Assembly: GCA_004211905.1 (NCBI GenBank)
Contig: SHBP01000008.1
Coordinates: 1 to 64,000, forward strand
Source: SAR92 clade bacterium
GTDB taxonomy: Bacteria > Pseudomonadota > Gammaproteobacteria > Pseudomonadales > Porticoccaceae
DNA: 64,000 bases
Reading direction: 5' to 3'
This document shows positions 44,988 to 54,583 of this stretch, piece by piece; position 1 is the stretch's first letter, and each line of letters opens with the position of its first letter. The notes below the pieces were generated by a model. The model had not been told where the DNA came from, searched no databases, and saw only the letters and a list, made by a program, of their open reading frames with translations. Both the position numbers and the translations under genes were made by a program.

Positions 44988-45944
44988 ATGAGCAATAAAA
45001 ACACCAACCAGCCCCTTGGTGGCAATGAGATGCCTCGATTTGCAGGCATAGCATCCATGTTTCGACTACCGGTGCATGCAAATGCTGAGAATCTAGATAT
45101 TGCACTACTCGGAATTCCTCTGGACATAGGCACCAGCAACCGCGGCGGCACACGCTTTGGCCCCCGTGAAATTCGTTGTGAATCGGTGATGGTTAGACCT
45201 TATGGCATGCACACAAAAGCCGCGCCTTTTGATTCTTTTCAAATTGCTGATGTGGGGGATGTGCCTTTAAACACCTTTAATCTGCTCAAATCTATCGACA
45301 TTATTGAGAAGTTTGCTGACGAAGTCATTAGCCACGGTGCTAAGCCGGTTTCTTTTGGTGGTGACCACACTATGACCTTGCCTTTGTTGCGCTCAATAAC
45401 AAAAAAACATGGCCCTGTGGCCCTTATTCATGTTGATGCTCATGCTGACACTAATGATGTGATGTTTGGAGAAAAGGTAGCCCATGGCACTGTATTCAGA
45501 CGTGCTATTGAAGAAGGTTTAGTAGATTGCAATAAAATGTTTCAGATCGGTCTTAGAACCACAGGCTATTCATCAGAGGACTTTGACTGGGCGAGTAATC
45601 AGGGCGTTCGGGTGATTCAAGCTGAGGAATGCTGGTACAAATCTCTTGCGCCACTTATGGAAGAAATCAGAGTAACCATAGGCCCTGATACACCCGCTTA
45701 TCTCTCTTTTGATATCGACGGTTTAGATCCCTCAGTGGCTCCGGGAACAGGGACTCCAGAACCCGGTGGGTTAACAAGTACCCAGGGAATTGAGATTGTT
45801 CGAGGCTGTTGGGGGCTTAATATGGTTGGCGCGGATCTAACGGAGGTTTCACCCCCCTATGACACTACAGGGAACACCTCCCTGCTGGCAGCTAACCTAG
45901 TTTTTGAAATGTTGTGCACCTTCCCTGGTTGCAAACGCGCCTAG
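44988..45944 (+). CDS. speB: Agmatinase/guanidinobutyrase family ureohydrolase
   Basis: 318 aa, binuclear-Mn ureohydrolase. Metal motifs GGDHTM, DAHADTND and SFDIDGLDPS are intact. The GTPEPGGLTS and GADLTEVSPPYD segments fit agmatinase/guanidinobutyrase rather than arginase. Agmatinase yields putrescine; guanidinobutyrase yields GABA, which would directly feed the divergent aminotransferase-gabD pair. On context I favour guanidinobutyrase or an agmatinase used catabolically. A GAGAGAG ribosome site precedes the ATG, and a TATAAT-like -10 lies at 44922-44927 with a poor -35. Confidence 0.88.
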   Translation: MSNKNTNQPLGGNEMPRFAGIASMFRLPVHANAENLDIALLGIPLDIGTSNRGGTRFGPREIRCESVMVRPYGMHTKAAPFDSFQIADVGDVPLNTFNLLKSIDIIEKFADEVISHGAKPVSFGGDHTMTLPLLRSITKKHGPVALIHVDAHADTNDVMFGEKVAHGTVFRRAIEEGLVDCNKMFQIGLRTTGYSSEDFDWASNQGVRVIQAEECWYKSLAPLMEEIRVTIGPDTPAYLSFDIDGLDPSVAPGTGTPEPGGLTSTQGIEIVRGCWGLNMVGADLTEVSPPYDTTGNTSLLAANLVFEMLCTFPGCKRA

Positions 45945-45990
45945 TACCATCTGAGGCTATCGTAGTTACTTTAAACCCTGTAATCTGAGC

Positions 45991-46017
45991 AGGGAGCTTG
46001 CGAGCGCTCTCCCTTTT
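45991..46017 (+). terminator. Probable terminator after the agmatinase-family gene
   Basis: Stem AGGGAG/CTCCCT (45991-45996 with 46009-46014), a 12-base loop that can form an inner small stem, then TTTT. The T-run is short, so the call is tentative. Confidence 0.55.
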
Positions 46018-46047
46018 AACAGGCCACTATTGAAATAGTTTAAATAA

Positions 46048-47379
46048 ATGCAAATTCCTGACTCCATCAGTTACCGATTCCTGTTGCAAAAAGCATGGCC
46101 AATCATTTTGGCTAATGCGTCAGTCCCACTGTTGGGGCTTGTTGATACGGCTGTGATCGGTAACGTTGCTACTGTAGAAGATCTTGGAGCTATCGCCTTT
46201 GGTGCATTGATTTTTTCTTTTGTCTATTGGAGCTTTGGCTTTTTAAGAATGGGCACAACGGGTTTTGCTGCCCAAGCTTCCGGCGCTGGAGATGAACAAG
46301 AAGTAAGAGCAGTACTCGGCAGGGCCCTACTGATTGCAGCCTGTATTGGTATGGCTTTAATTTTGATCCAATTGCCCATCGAGTTGACTGCCTTTTCACT
46401 GCTAGATGGAAGCGCCCAAGTTGAAGCTGTGGCCAAAGAGTATTTTAATATCCGTATCTGGGGTGCCCCCGCTACGCTTGCTACCTTTGCTTTGATGGGG
46501 CTTTTAATTGGCTTGGGTAAAAGTCGCACCTTGCTAGTGATTCAACTATTCTTAAACGGCCTAAATATTCTATTAGATATCTGGTTTGCCGGCTTTTTAG
46601 GCTGGGGTGCTAGTGGCATAGCCTTGGGTACTGTTATCGCAGAATGGACAACTGTGCTGTTCGCAGGATTATTGATATTTAAAACATTGAGTAAGCGCAA
46701 GATATTGAACGAGGAATTTTGGCCTAAGACCAGAATCATGGACTGGCCGGCGCTACTAAAAACTATATCGTCAAATGTTGATATTATGCTGCGAACGCTG
46801 ATTTTGGTGTTTTCCTTCGCCTTCTTTACTAATCAGAGCGCAAAGTTTGGTGACACACTACTAGCCAGTAACCATATCTTACTGCAATTAATTGCATTCT
46901 CAGCGTTCTTTCTTGATGGGTATGCTTTTGTAGTGGAGGCTCTAGTTGGCAACGCCATAGGCGCAAAGCGCAGAGATATTTTTGATCTCGCGGTTCGACG
47001 AACAACCATTTTGGCCATAGCCACTGCCATGCTGTTGGCACTAGCTATTATGATATTGGGTGATGTGGCTGTCATGCTACTAACCGATATTAGTGCAGTG
47101 CGCCATGCCGTCAATCCATTGCTCCCATTGGCTGCGCTCTATGTGTTGCTCTCTTTTGCAGCCTTTCAGCTAGATGGCATTTTTATCGGCGCTTCGTTTA
47201 CCCGACAAATGCGAGATGCCGCTGTGCTATCTATTGCGGTTTACCTTATCGTTTGGTGGGCCCTAGCAGACCACTTCGGCGTTCAAGGTCTTTGGGGAGC
47301 AATGATTATTTATGTTGTTGCCCGCGCTCTGGCTTTGTTGCTATTTTATAAGTCGCTGCGCCGGTCAGTTGGCGTTTAA
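46048..47379 (+). CDS. MATE family efflux transporter (DinF-like)
   Basis: 443 aa with twelve hydrophobic helices in two homologous halves. The N-terminal KAWPIILANASVPLLGLVDTAVIG and the TGFAAQASGAGDEQEV and GFLGWGASGIALGTVIAEW segments are typical of DinF-type MATE proteins, which export cationic compounds with Na+ or H+. The ribosome site is weak. It stands alone between the agmatinase-family gene and DUF2459; no link to either is evident. Confidence 0.9.
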   Translation: MQIPDSISYRFLLQKAWPIILANASVPLLGLVDTAVIGNVATVEDLGAIAFGALIFSFVYWSFGFLRMGTTGFAAQASGAGDEQEVRAVLGRALLIAACIGMALILIQLPIELTAFSLLDGSAQVEAVAKEYFNIRIWGAPATLATFALMGLLIGLGKSRTLLVIQLFLNGLNILLDIWFAGFLGWGASGIALGTVIAEWTTVLFAGLLIFKTLSKRKILNEEFWPKTRIMDWPALLKTISSNVDIMLRTLILVFSFAFFTNQSAKFGDTLLASNHILLQLIAFSAFFLDGYAFVVEALVGNAIGAKRRDIFDLAVRRTTILAIATAMLLALAIMILGDVAVMLLTDISAVRHAVNPLLPLAALYVLLSFAAFQLDGIFIGASFTRQMRDAAVLSIAVYLIVWWALADHFGVQGLWGAMIIYVVARALALLLFYKSLRRSVGV

Positions 47380-47459
47380 AACATTCGAGCGTTAACATTA
47401 ACTTTTCCAATGATCGACAACTTGGCAAGCCTTGTGTAGCTACTGGAGACAACCAGTTT

Positions 47460-48017
47460 ATGACAGATACCTCCATTTACTTTAGTAATAATGGCCTACA
47501 CACCCATTTGCTGTTACCTACGGCTAAGGTGAATGATCGTGTACCCTCCCTGCAAGCCTATTTCCCTAATTCTGCCTGGTTACAAATAGGCTGGGGCGAC
47601 TATGAATACTACGGTAATCCTAAGCAGACAAAATGGATGGGGTTAAAAGCACTTTTCTCACCCACAGCTGCTGTTATGGGGATACTGGGTGTCAATGCGA
47701 TACCTAATGACATATCCAGAAAAAGAAAGCTTTATGAAATTCATCTAGACAGTATGCACTGGAATGCCATATTGGATTTTGTCTGCGAGCATCTGAAACT
47801 TGATGCCTCTAACCAAGCGACAGAGGTAAGGGTTAAGGATAATGGTGAGATGTTTTTTGAAGCTCATGGGACTTACACCATTTTTAATACCTGCAATCAT
47901 TGGACTGCAAGGGCATTAAATGTCGCTGGTTTAAGAATGAATCCCCGGCGGTCATTCTCGCCGAATTATGTTGAGCATTGGGTTAAGATTAATGACTGCA
48001 AAACTGTGGCGCGATAA
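47460..48017 (+). CDS. DUF2459 (TIGR02117-type) protein, lacking the usual N-terminal membrane helix
   Basis: 185 aa. The core matches DUF2459: SNNGLHTHLLLP, WLQIGWGDYEYYGNP and NTCNHWTARALNVAGLRM. Many family members have an N-terminal membrane anchor or lipobox; here the protein starts at the core, with GGAGAC ahead of the ATG. No enzyme activity is established to my knowledge; the conserved His/Cys/Asn set (HTH, NTCNHW) suggests a papain-like or NlpC/P60-related hydrolase fold. It is encoded between a MATE transporter and a desaturase. Confidence 0.78.
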   Translation: MTDTSIYFSNNGLHTHLLLPTAKVNDRVPSLQAYFPNSAWLQIGWGDYEYYGNPKQTKWMGLKALFSPTAAVMGILGVNAIPNDISRKRKLYEIHLDSMHWNAILDFVCEHLKLDASNQATEVRVKDNGEMFFEAHGTYTIFNTCNHWTARALNVAGLRMNPRRSFSPNYVEHWVKINDCKTVAR

Positions 48018-48059
48018 GTTACCACCCTAGGGAAGGTGATTCCTTAAAGAAATTATGTA

Positions 48060-48989
48060 CTATAAATCTGCCGCTTGTATTTTTCGTAATCCCGACCAGG
48101 TTAACTGGTAAATGGGCGCACCCATCTCGTCCATTATGCCGCTGATGTCGTCAAACAGCCGACGATAATGGAAGAAGGGGACGCTAGGGAAAAGGTGGTG
48201 AATAGAATGATAGTTCTGGTAACCCCAAAATAAAGTAACGACTTTTGAAAAAGGACCTTTGATGACAATGGTTGAAGTATCTCGGTATCGTCCGGTCTCT
48301 GTATGAGGGCGATGGACGATATAGGCAAATAGATATACCAATATATAGACACCAAGAAAACCTGACACCAAAAAAAGCACCACAAGCCGCCACCAGCCAG
48401 ATGTTAGTTCTGGAGTATTCGTGCTGAAAAGAACAATAAATGGCAGAACACGCAGCCCAAGACCTAAAAATACTTCAAGTATTAGCATGGCGTTCTTACT
48501 GACCGATGCCTTATGCCAGTGATTGCTCATGTAAAAACGATATTGGGTGGCTATCCCATGCCAAACCGATCGAAATATTTCCCTTGGTGAGCCAACAATA
48601 CCTGCTGAATACTGGTCTGGATCACGGTCACCATGGTTAGTATTAGCATGATGACTTAAGTGCTCTGGGCGATGCACAGTAAGAGGGGTGAATAAAATAG
48701 TCCCAGAAAGATACCCTAATCCATCGTTTAGCCACTGCAGAGATTTCTTGGTGCCTCTAATCGATCCATGAACAGATTCGTGCAAAACGGTATATGCGGC
48801 ATAGGTAAGCACTGCCATTAAAGGAATGGCCGCCCATAAGCTAAAATTAGAAAATGCTACTAAGTAAGGAATCGTCCAATAGGCTAAGAACACGACAAGC
48901 CCCAGTAAAATCGTTGGCCAAGCTACCCGCCCGGTTAACTGTTTTGCATGGTCTCTGGCAGCTCTATTTAAGCTTGTTGGGTCAGTCAT
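48060..48989 (-). CDS. Membrane fatty-acid desaturase/carotenoid hydroxylase-like protein
   Basis: 309 aa, integral membrane di-iron enzyme. Three His boxes are seen: HESVHG, HLSHHANTN and YHSIHHLFPSVPFFHYRRL, separated by two hydrophobic pairs. The spacing fits acyl-lipid desaturases or beta-carotene hydroxylase/ketolase-type proteins; no ferredoxin partner is adjacent to decide. It diverges from the aminotransferase at 49268. Confidence 0.88.
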   Translation of the reverse strand: MTDPTSLNRAARDHAKQLTGRVAWPTILLGLVVFLAYWTIPYLVAFSNFSLWAAIPLMAVLTYAAYTVLHESVHGSIRGTKKSLQWLNDGLGYLSGTILFTPLTVHRPEHLSHHANTNHGDRDPDQYSAGIVGSPREIFRSVWHGIATQYRFYMSNHWHKASVSKNAMLILEVFLGLGLRVLPFIVLFSTNTPELTSGWWRLVVLFLVSGFLGVYILVYLFAYIVHRPHTETGRYRDTSTIVIKGPFSKVVTLFWGYQNYHSIHHLFPSVPFFHYRRLFDDISGIMDEMGAPIYQLTWSGLRKIQAADL

Positions 48990-49267
48990 TAAAACCCTCC
49001 GATTACTGTTTTTGTTATTATCATCGCGAGTCTTGAACTCTCTGTAGCAGTATAGTTCACATTTTTGGCTAAGACAGACTCTAATACGGTCATAGAAGGA
49101 CTCTATTTTGGTCTATGTAGGGTGCTTTATCGGTCAATTTTCCAATCTATTTCTAAGAGAAAATCAGGCTCCTTAGTGTTGCTAACACCATTAGGGTATA
49201 AGGGTTAAATTGTCATAGGCGTTAATCTGTTGATTATCCGTTGGCTTACTACTAGGAAATTTTCCTC

Positions 49268-50692
49268 ATGAGTGACAATAAGTTCTCATCACATGATCAG
49301 TCCTATTTTGATCAATTTGATACTGACATAATTAATCAGCAAGACAAAAATCATTTTCTACACCCTTTCCAAGTATTTGATGCATTTACAGAAGAAGGCG
49401 CGTTGCCCATTGCTGCCGCTCACGAGGCCTATATCTATGACAGCGATGGTAATCGATATTTAGATGCTGTTGGTGGTCTTTGGTGCACCAATATCGGTCT
49501 TGGAAGAGAAGAGATGGCAGAGGCTATTGCCGATCAAGTGCGCAACATGGCCTATGCTAGCCCGTTTGTGGACATGACTAATATTCCTGCAGCCCAACTG
49601 TCCGCGAAATTAGCAGATTTAGCTCCGGGAGACCTTAACCATATCGCCCTATCATGCGGTGGCTCTACTGCTGTTGATACGGCTTATCGGTTAATACATT
49701 TCTATCAGAACTGCCGAGGTAAGCACGACAAAAAGCATATTATCTCTCGAGTAAATTCTTATCACGGTACTACCTATGCCGCAATGTCTATCGGCGGTAA
49801 GCCTGGGGATCACCCCCCAGAATTCGACTACATTAAAGATACTATTCATCATATTTCTTGCCCCAACTTCTATAGGGCGGAGGCAGGTGTTACGGAAACT
49901 GAATTTCTCGCTGCAAAATTAGCTGAATTAGAAAACAAAATTCTATCTATTGGTGCTGATAAGGTGGCCGCATTTTTTGCCGAGCCCATCTTTGGTGCCG
50001 GTGGCGTTATTGTGCCGCCTAAGGGTTATCACCGAGGAACATGGGAAATATGTCAAAAGTACGATGTTTTGTATGTGTCCGATGAAGTCGTTACCGCCTT
50101 TGGTCGACTCGGACACTGGTTTGCCTCCAAGGAAGTGTTTGATTTTCAGCCCGACATTATTTGTTCAGCCAAGGGCTTAACATCAGGGTATCAACCGCTG
50201 GGAGCAACAATTTACTCAAGTGCGATTCATGATGTCATCAGTGAATTAGGGCATGGTCGATGCTTTACCCATGGTTACACCTATTCTGGCCATCCGGTCG
50301 CCTGTGCTGCGGCGCTCAAAAATATTGAAATCATGGAGCGCGAGCAATTATTGCCTCATGTACAACACCTCGGTCCCTACTTTCAAGAGCAGCTGAAAAC
50401 ATTGACTGATCTCCCTATCGTTGGTGATGTCAGAGGCGTGGGTTTGATGGCCTGTGTTGAGTTTGTGAAAGACAAAGAGACTAAGGAACTATTTTCAGAG
50501 GATTTGGATATTGGTAAGTGGGTATCAAACCAAGCGGATTCTCGAGGTCTCATTGTTCGCCCCATCATCAATCTTAACGTGATGTCGCCTCCGTTAATTA
50601 TTGACCGTGCTCAAGTAGACTTCATTGTAGCCACCTTGCGAGATAGTATTCTTGCTTGTATAAAAGATTTACAGAAAGAGGGGCATTTCTAA
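49268..50692 (+). CDS. Class III aminotransferase (putative omega-amino acid)
   Basis: 474 aa, PLP-dependent. The signatures are GSTAVDTAYRLIHFYQN, RVNSYHGTTYAAMS, VLYVSDEVVTAFGRLGHWFAS and the PLP Lys in CSAKGLTSGYQPLG, with HGYTYSGHPVACAAALKNIE following. It is a paralogue of the enzyme at 41877 but belongs to a different subgroup. It stands alone between the desaturase and hslV. A short palindrome (AGGAAA-T-TTTCCT, 49254-49266) covers the ribosome site and abuts the ATG. Confidence 0.88.
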   Translation: MSDNKFSSHDQSYFDQFDTDIINQQDKNHFLHPFQVFDAFTEEGALPIAAAHEAYIYDSDGNRYLDAVGGLWCTNIGLGREEMAEAIADQVRNMAYASPFVDMTNIPAAQLSAKLADLAPGDLNHIALSCGGSTAVDTAYRLIHFYQNCRGKHDKKHIISRVNSYHGTTYAAMSIGGKPGDHPPEFDYIKDTIHHISCPNFYRAEAGVTETEFLAAKLAELENKILSIGADKVAAFFAEPIFGAGGVIVPPKGYHRGTWEICQKYDVLYVSDEVVTAFGRLGHWFASKEVFDFQPDIICSAKGLTSGYQPLGATIYSSAIHDVISELGHGRCFTHGYTYSGHPVACAAALKNIEIMEREQLLPHVQHLGPYFQEQLKTLTDLPIVGDVRGVGLMACVEFVKDKETKELFSEDLDIGKWVSNQADSRGLIVRPIINLNVMSPPLIIDRAQVDFIVATLRDSILACIKDLQKEGHF

Positions 50693-50718
50693 ACATTACG
50701 ATTATTTAAGGTTAGAGT

Positions 50719-50746
50719 GTTGATATTCTTAGGATAGGCCCCATCT
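50719..50746 (+). promoter_or_regulatory. Sigma-32 (RpoH)-like heat-shock promoter of hslVU
   Basis: A -35-like GTTGATA (50719-50725), a 13-base spacer and an exact -10 CCCCATCT (50739-50746) match the heat-shock consensus CTTGAAA/CCCCATNT (five of seven and eight of eight). It lies 30 bp upstream of hslV, a classical sigma-32 target in gammaproteobacteria. Confidence 0.82.
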
Positions 50747-50775
50747 TAAAGATTAAATAGAAGAGGAGCTTAGCT

Positions 50776-51321
50776 TTGGAACAGTATCGTGGAACAACTA
50801 TTCTTTCAGTAAGGCGCAATGGTAAAGTCGTTATTGGTGGCGATGGCCAAGTCAGCTTGGGCAACACCATTATGAAAGGTAACGCACGCAAAGTTCGTCG
50901 TCTACACAACGACCAAGTCATCGCTGGTTTTGCAGGTGGTACCGCAGACGCCTTTACTCTTTTTGAGCGTTTTGAAGCAAAATTAGAGCAACACCAAGGT
51001 AATTTAACCCGTGCCGCCGTAGAGCTGGCCAAAGACTGGCGAACTGACCGGATGCTGCGCAAACTGGAGGCCCTGCTTGCAGTCGCAGATAGCGAAGCAT
51101 CCCTAATCATTACCGGTAACGGTGATGTCATTCAACCTGAAGACGATCTAATAGCAATAGGTTCAGGCGGACCTTTTGCCCAGTCTGCCGCTCGCGCGCT
51201 TTTGGAAAATACTGAATTGGATGCACGGACAATTGTCGAGCAAGGGCTCAAAATTGCCGGCGATATCTGCATCTATACCAATCAAAATAGAACTATTGAA
51301 GAGTTAGACTCTAAGGTTTAA
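50776..51321 (+). CDS. hslV: ATP-dependent protease proteolytic subunit HslV
   Basis: 181 aa, the N-terminal-Thr protease of the HslVU (ClpYQ) complex. The mature enzyme would begin at Thr in [25 protein letters not shown] after removal of a short leader. Translation starts at a TTG (50776), with AGAGGAG seven bases upstream and no ATG in position. The C-terminal [18 protein letters not shown] is typical. Co-transcribed with hslU two bases later. Confidence 0.95.
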   Translation: MEQYRGTTILSVRRNGKVVIGGDGQVSLGNTIMKGNARKVRRLHNDQVIAGFAGGTADAFTLFERFEAKLEQHQGNLTRAAVELAKDWRTDRMLRKLEALLAVADSEASLIITGNGDVIQPEDDLIAIGSGGPFAQSAARALLENTELDARTIVEQGLKIAGDICIYTNQNRTIEELDSKV

Positions 51322-51323
51322 TT

Positions 51324-52652
51324 ATGTCTCAAATGACCCCCCGAGAAATCGTACATGAACTCAATCGTCACATTATTGGACAAGATGACGCTAAACGGGC
51401 TGTTGCCATCGCGTTGAGGAATAGATGGCGTCGGTCCCAACTAGATAATGAAATGCGCAATGAAGTCACACCAAAAAATATCCTTATGATTGGACCTACT
51501 GGTGTTGGCAAAACCGAAATTGCCCGACGACTAGCAAAACTAGCCAATGCTCCTTTTGTAAAAGTTGAAGCTACTAAATTTACTGAGGTGGGTTACGTTG
51601 GGAAAGACGTAGAATCAATTATTCGTGATTTGGTTGAAACCTCCGTGAAACAGTGTCGCGAAACTGAGATGCTAAAAGTAGAGCAGCGAGCAATGGATGC
51701 TGCAGAAGAGCGTGTTTTAGACGCCCTTTTACCCCCTGCCAGAGGAGTCGACGGTAAGGAAGAAGCCGGCTCAACTACGCGACAAGTTTTTCGCAAAAAA
51801 CTGCGTGAAGGGGCGCTCAACGACAAAGAGATTGAAATTGAGATGAGTCAAACTCCTGTGGGCGTTGAAATTATGGCTCCTCCTGGAATGGAAGAGATGA
51901 CCTCCCAGTTGCAGAACATGTTCAGCAATATGGGACAAGGAAAGACTGCAAGTCGCAAGGTTACTGTCGCAGATGCCCTGAAACATATTAAGGAAGAAGA
52001 AGCAGCTAAGTTGGTTAATGAGGAAGAAATCAAAACGACAGCCGTAGAGGCTGCCGAGCAAAACGGTATTGTCTTTCTTGATGAGATCGACAAAGTATGC
52101 CGACGTGGAGAAACCACTGGTGCCGATGTTTCTCGAGAGGGCGTTCAACGGGATCTGCTGCCCCTGATAGAAGGCTGCACTGTCTCGACCAAATTTGGGA
52201 TGATAAAAACAGATCACATCTTATTTATTGCATCTGGCGCTTTTCACCTTTCAAAGCCCTCAGATCTAATTCCAGAGTTGCAGGGTAGATTGCCGATTAG
52301 AGTAGAACTTAATGCTCTTGAGGTGGGTGATCTGGAACGTATTTTGACGGAACCAAAAGCCTCACTGACCAAGCAATATTGTGAACTTATGTCTACCGAA
52401 GGCTTAACTATCAATTTTACCAAAGATGGTACCCGTCGAATTGCTGAAATTGCTTTTGAAGTTAATGAAGGAACTGAAAACATTGGAGCTCGTCGGCTAC
52501 ATACCATTTTAGAGCGCCTGCTTGAAGATATTTCTTACAATGCGTCAGATTTGGGTTCAAAAGATGAAAAGATCTCAATTAATAAGGCATTTGTAGAAAA
52601 GAATCTTGGTGAACTCGCCAGCGATGAAGATCTAACTAGGTTCATATTGTAA
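51324..52652 (+). CDS. hslU: ATPase subunit of the HslVU protease
   Basis: 442 aa, AAA+ unfoldase. Walker A GPTGVGKT (57-64), Walker B VFLDEIDK (about 250), an inserted I domain rich in charged residues (about 110-240), the sensor region [17 protein letters not shown], and the C-terminal tail ending in FIL that docks into HslV. It feeds unfolded substrates to HslV. Confidence 0.96.
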   Translation: MSQMTPREIVHELNRHIIGQDDAKRAVAIALRNRWRRSQLDNEMRNEVTPKNILMIGPTGVGKTEIARRLAKLANAPFVKVEATKFTEVGYVGKDVESIIRDLVETSVKQCRETEMLKVEQRAMDAAEERVLDALLPPARGVDGKEEAGSTTRQVFRKKLREGALNDKEIEIEMSQTPVGVEIMAPPGMEEMTSQLQNMFSNMGQGKTASRKVTVADALKHIKEEEAAKLVNEEEIKTTAVEAAEQNGIVFLDEIDKVCRRGETTGADVSREGVQRDLLPLIEGCTVSTKFGMIKTDHILFIASGAFHLSKPSDLIPELQGRLPIRVELNALEVGDLERILTEPKASLTKQYCELMSTEGLTINFTKDGTRRIAEIAFEVNEGTENIGARRLHTILERLLEDISYNASDLGSKDEKISINKAFVEKNLGELASDEDLTRFIL

Positions 52653-52671
52653 AAATTAAGGGTTAGAACCC

Positions 52672-53049
52672 ATGCCAATACCGAAGAGTATCTTAGTTAC
52701 TGAGTCTAAAGATGTACTCGTGATGAAATACGCCGAGAATCAACAACACCAACTCCCCGCTGAGTATCTGCGAGTTTTTTCTCCTAGCGCTGAAGTTCGC
52801 GGACATGGAAAAGGGCAAGAGGTTCTTCAGTATGGTAAGCGCCGAGTGCTCATTCAAGGTATTCAACAAGCTGGCAATTACGCTATTCAAATTACCTTTA
52901 ACGACGGTCATGATTCAGGTATTTTTACTTGGGATTATCTTTACGAATTGGGCGAAGGTTACACTGACAATTGGATAAGCTATCTTGGCAGATTGCACGA
53001 AGCAGGACAATCCCGCGAACCCGGAGTGCAGGTTGTTAATCTCACCTAG
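52672..53049 (+). CDS. DUF971 domain protein
   Basis: 125 aa. DUF971 (the N-terminal domain of gamma-butyrobetaine hydroxylases) is recognisable: LPAEYLRVFSPSAEVRGHGKGQEVL, AIQITFNDGHDSGIFTWDYLYELG. It occurs here as a stand-alone protein, and its position after hslU and before ubiE is commonly seen in gammaproteobacteria. It is probably an Fe/S-related or metal-binding accessory protein; the function is unsettled. Confidence 0.88.
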   Translation: MPIPKSILVTESKDVLVMKYAENQQHQLPAEYLRVFSPSAEVRGHGKGQEVLQYGKRRVLIQGIQQAGNYAIQITFNDGHDSGIFTWDYLYELGEGYTDNWISYLGRLHEAGQSREPGVQVVNLT

Positions 53050-53180
53050 AATTGGGTTACCAAAACACGTGATACTGTTGATCTAATTAATACCGTGATG
53101 ATTTATTTTAGTATCCTCGTCCATTCATATCTAAACCGCTCAACTAAGGCTACAATAGTCAGCCAAATTTTTAATGCACT

Positions 53181-53936
53181 ATGATAAAGATGTCTGAAAA
53201 AACTACTCATTTTGGTTATAAAACCGTTGATGTCGAGGAAAAAGCTGGCAAAGTCGCCGATGTATTTCACTCTGTGGCAGGTAACTATGATCTCATGAAC
53301 GATTTGATGTCTGGTGGTGTTCATCGACTCTGGAAACGCATGACAATTGAAATGTCTGGCGTTCGGAAAGGACACAAGGTTTTAGATATCGCCGGTGGTA
53401 CTGGTGATTTAGCCGCAAAATTCTCCGGTATTGTTGGCCCAGAAGGCTGTGTTGTATTAGCTGACATTAATGATTCGATGCTAAAGGTGGGCCGTGATCG
53501 CCTGGTGGATCGAGGGATCGTTAACAATGTTCAATTCTCTCAAGCAGATGCGCAACATTTGCCCTTCCCTGAAAATACTTTTGATGTGATCACTATCGCT
53601 TTTGGTCTCCGTAATGTTACTGACAAGGACATGGCGTTACGTTCAATGTTGCGAGTTTTAAAACCCGGCGGACGATTATTGATATTGGAGTTCTCTAAAC
53701 CCGTCAATCCTTTACTGGGCAAAATCTACGATACTTATTCATTCAACGTTTTACCTAAACTAGGTAAGGCATTTGCAGGTGACGCTGATAGCTACCAATA
53801 TTTGGCGGAATCCATTCGTATGCATCCCGATCAAGGGACTCTTTTGCAGATGCTAGATGATGCTGGTTTTGCCAATACTGACTTTCATAATATGACTGGC
53901 GGTATTGTTGCCCTGCATCGTGGAGTCAAGCCTTAA
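53181..53936 (+). CDS. ubiE: Ubiquinone/menaquinone C-methyltransferase UbiE
   Basis: 251 aa, SAM-dependent. HFGYKTV at the N-terminus, [25 protein letters not shown], the SAM-binding [11 protein letters not shown], and [34 protein letters not shown] are the family signatures. It catalyses the C2 methylation of the benzoquinol in ubiquinone synthesis. The ATG at 53181 gives the length expected before TTHFG; 53190 is possible. It starts the ubiE-ubiJ-ubiB run. Confidence 0.96.
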   Translation: MIKMSEKTTHFGYKTVDVEEKAGKVADVFHSVAGNYDLMNDLMSGGVHRLWKRMTIEMSGVRKGHKVLDIAGGTGDLAAKFSGIVGPEGCVVLADINDSMLKVGRDRLVDRGIVNNVQFSQADAQHLPFPENTFDVITIAFGLRNVTDKDMALRSMLRVLKPGGRLLILEFSKPVNPLLGKIYDTYSFNVLPKLGKAFAGDADSYQYLAESIRMHPDQGTLLQMLDDAGFANTDFHNMTGGIVALHRGVKP

Positions 53937-53938
53937 CG

Positions 53939-54583
53939 ATGCTGTCCCTATTCAAGAGAACTGCACTTGAAGGTGCAGAAACCCTGATTAATACTGCCCT
54001 GACAAAGGATCCGGCGTCCAAACGTGCTCTGTCCAAACTAAAAGGCCAGGTGTTATTAGTTGAAAGTACTCTACCCCCTCTGACAGTCGCTATTGAACCT
54101 ACCGCTACTGGTATTCAACTGCATGATGATTGGGATGGAGATGTCGCTGTCACAATTGATGGAACATTGATTGCAATGGGAGCTATCGCTGTCAACACTA
54201 AAGAGCCCATCTCTTTTTCGGGTACTGGTGTTAACGTCAGTGGTAATTTAGACACCCTGCATCAGCTCAATAAGATTATGGGAGATGTGGACATTGACTG
54301 GGAAGGAGCGTTAGCAGAAATTATTGGCGATGTCCCTGCTCATTTAATAGCCAAGGGTATTCGAAACTCAGCGGTGATTAGAAAAGACATTGTTACCCGT
54401 GCGTCAACTGGGGTGGCTGAAGTTGCTCAAGAGGAATTTAATCTCACACCCAGTAAAAATGAATTTGAAGCGATGATTCCAGATATTCGACAGCTTTCTG
54501 CTGATGCAGATCGTTTAGCCGCGAGAGTAAAACGCCTCTATCATAAGATAACTTCCAGTGATCCTGGAGCTTTAAACTCGTGA
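53939..54583 (+). CDS. ubiJ: Ubiquinone biosynthesis accessory factor UbiJ (SCP2 domain)
   Basis: 214 aa, starts two bases after ubiE. The SCP2/sterol-carrier-like domain in the first half ([30 protein letters not shown], then [39 protein letters not shown]) and a coiled C-terminal segment fit UbiJ, a lipid-binding scaffold of the Ubi complex. It overlaps ubiB by four bases. Confidence 0.9.
   Translation: MLSLFKRTALEGAETLINTALTKDPASKRALSKLKGQVLLVESTLPPLTVAIEPTATGIQLHDDWDGDVAVTIDGTLIAMGAIAVNTKEPISFSGTGVNVSGNLDTLHQLNKIMGDVDIDWEGALAEIIGDVPAHLIAKGIRNSAVIRKDIVTRASTGVAEVAQEEFNLTPSKNEFEAMIPDIRQLSADADRLAARVKRLYHKITSSDPGALNS

Noticed and set aside
49254-49266. Palindrome AGGAAA-T-TTTCCT covering the ribosome site of the aminotransferase gene.
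   Set aside because: Arms are only six bases with a one-base loop, so no stable RNA hairpin can form; an operator role is possible but unsupported.
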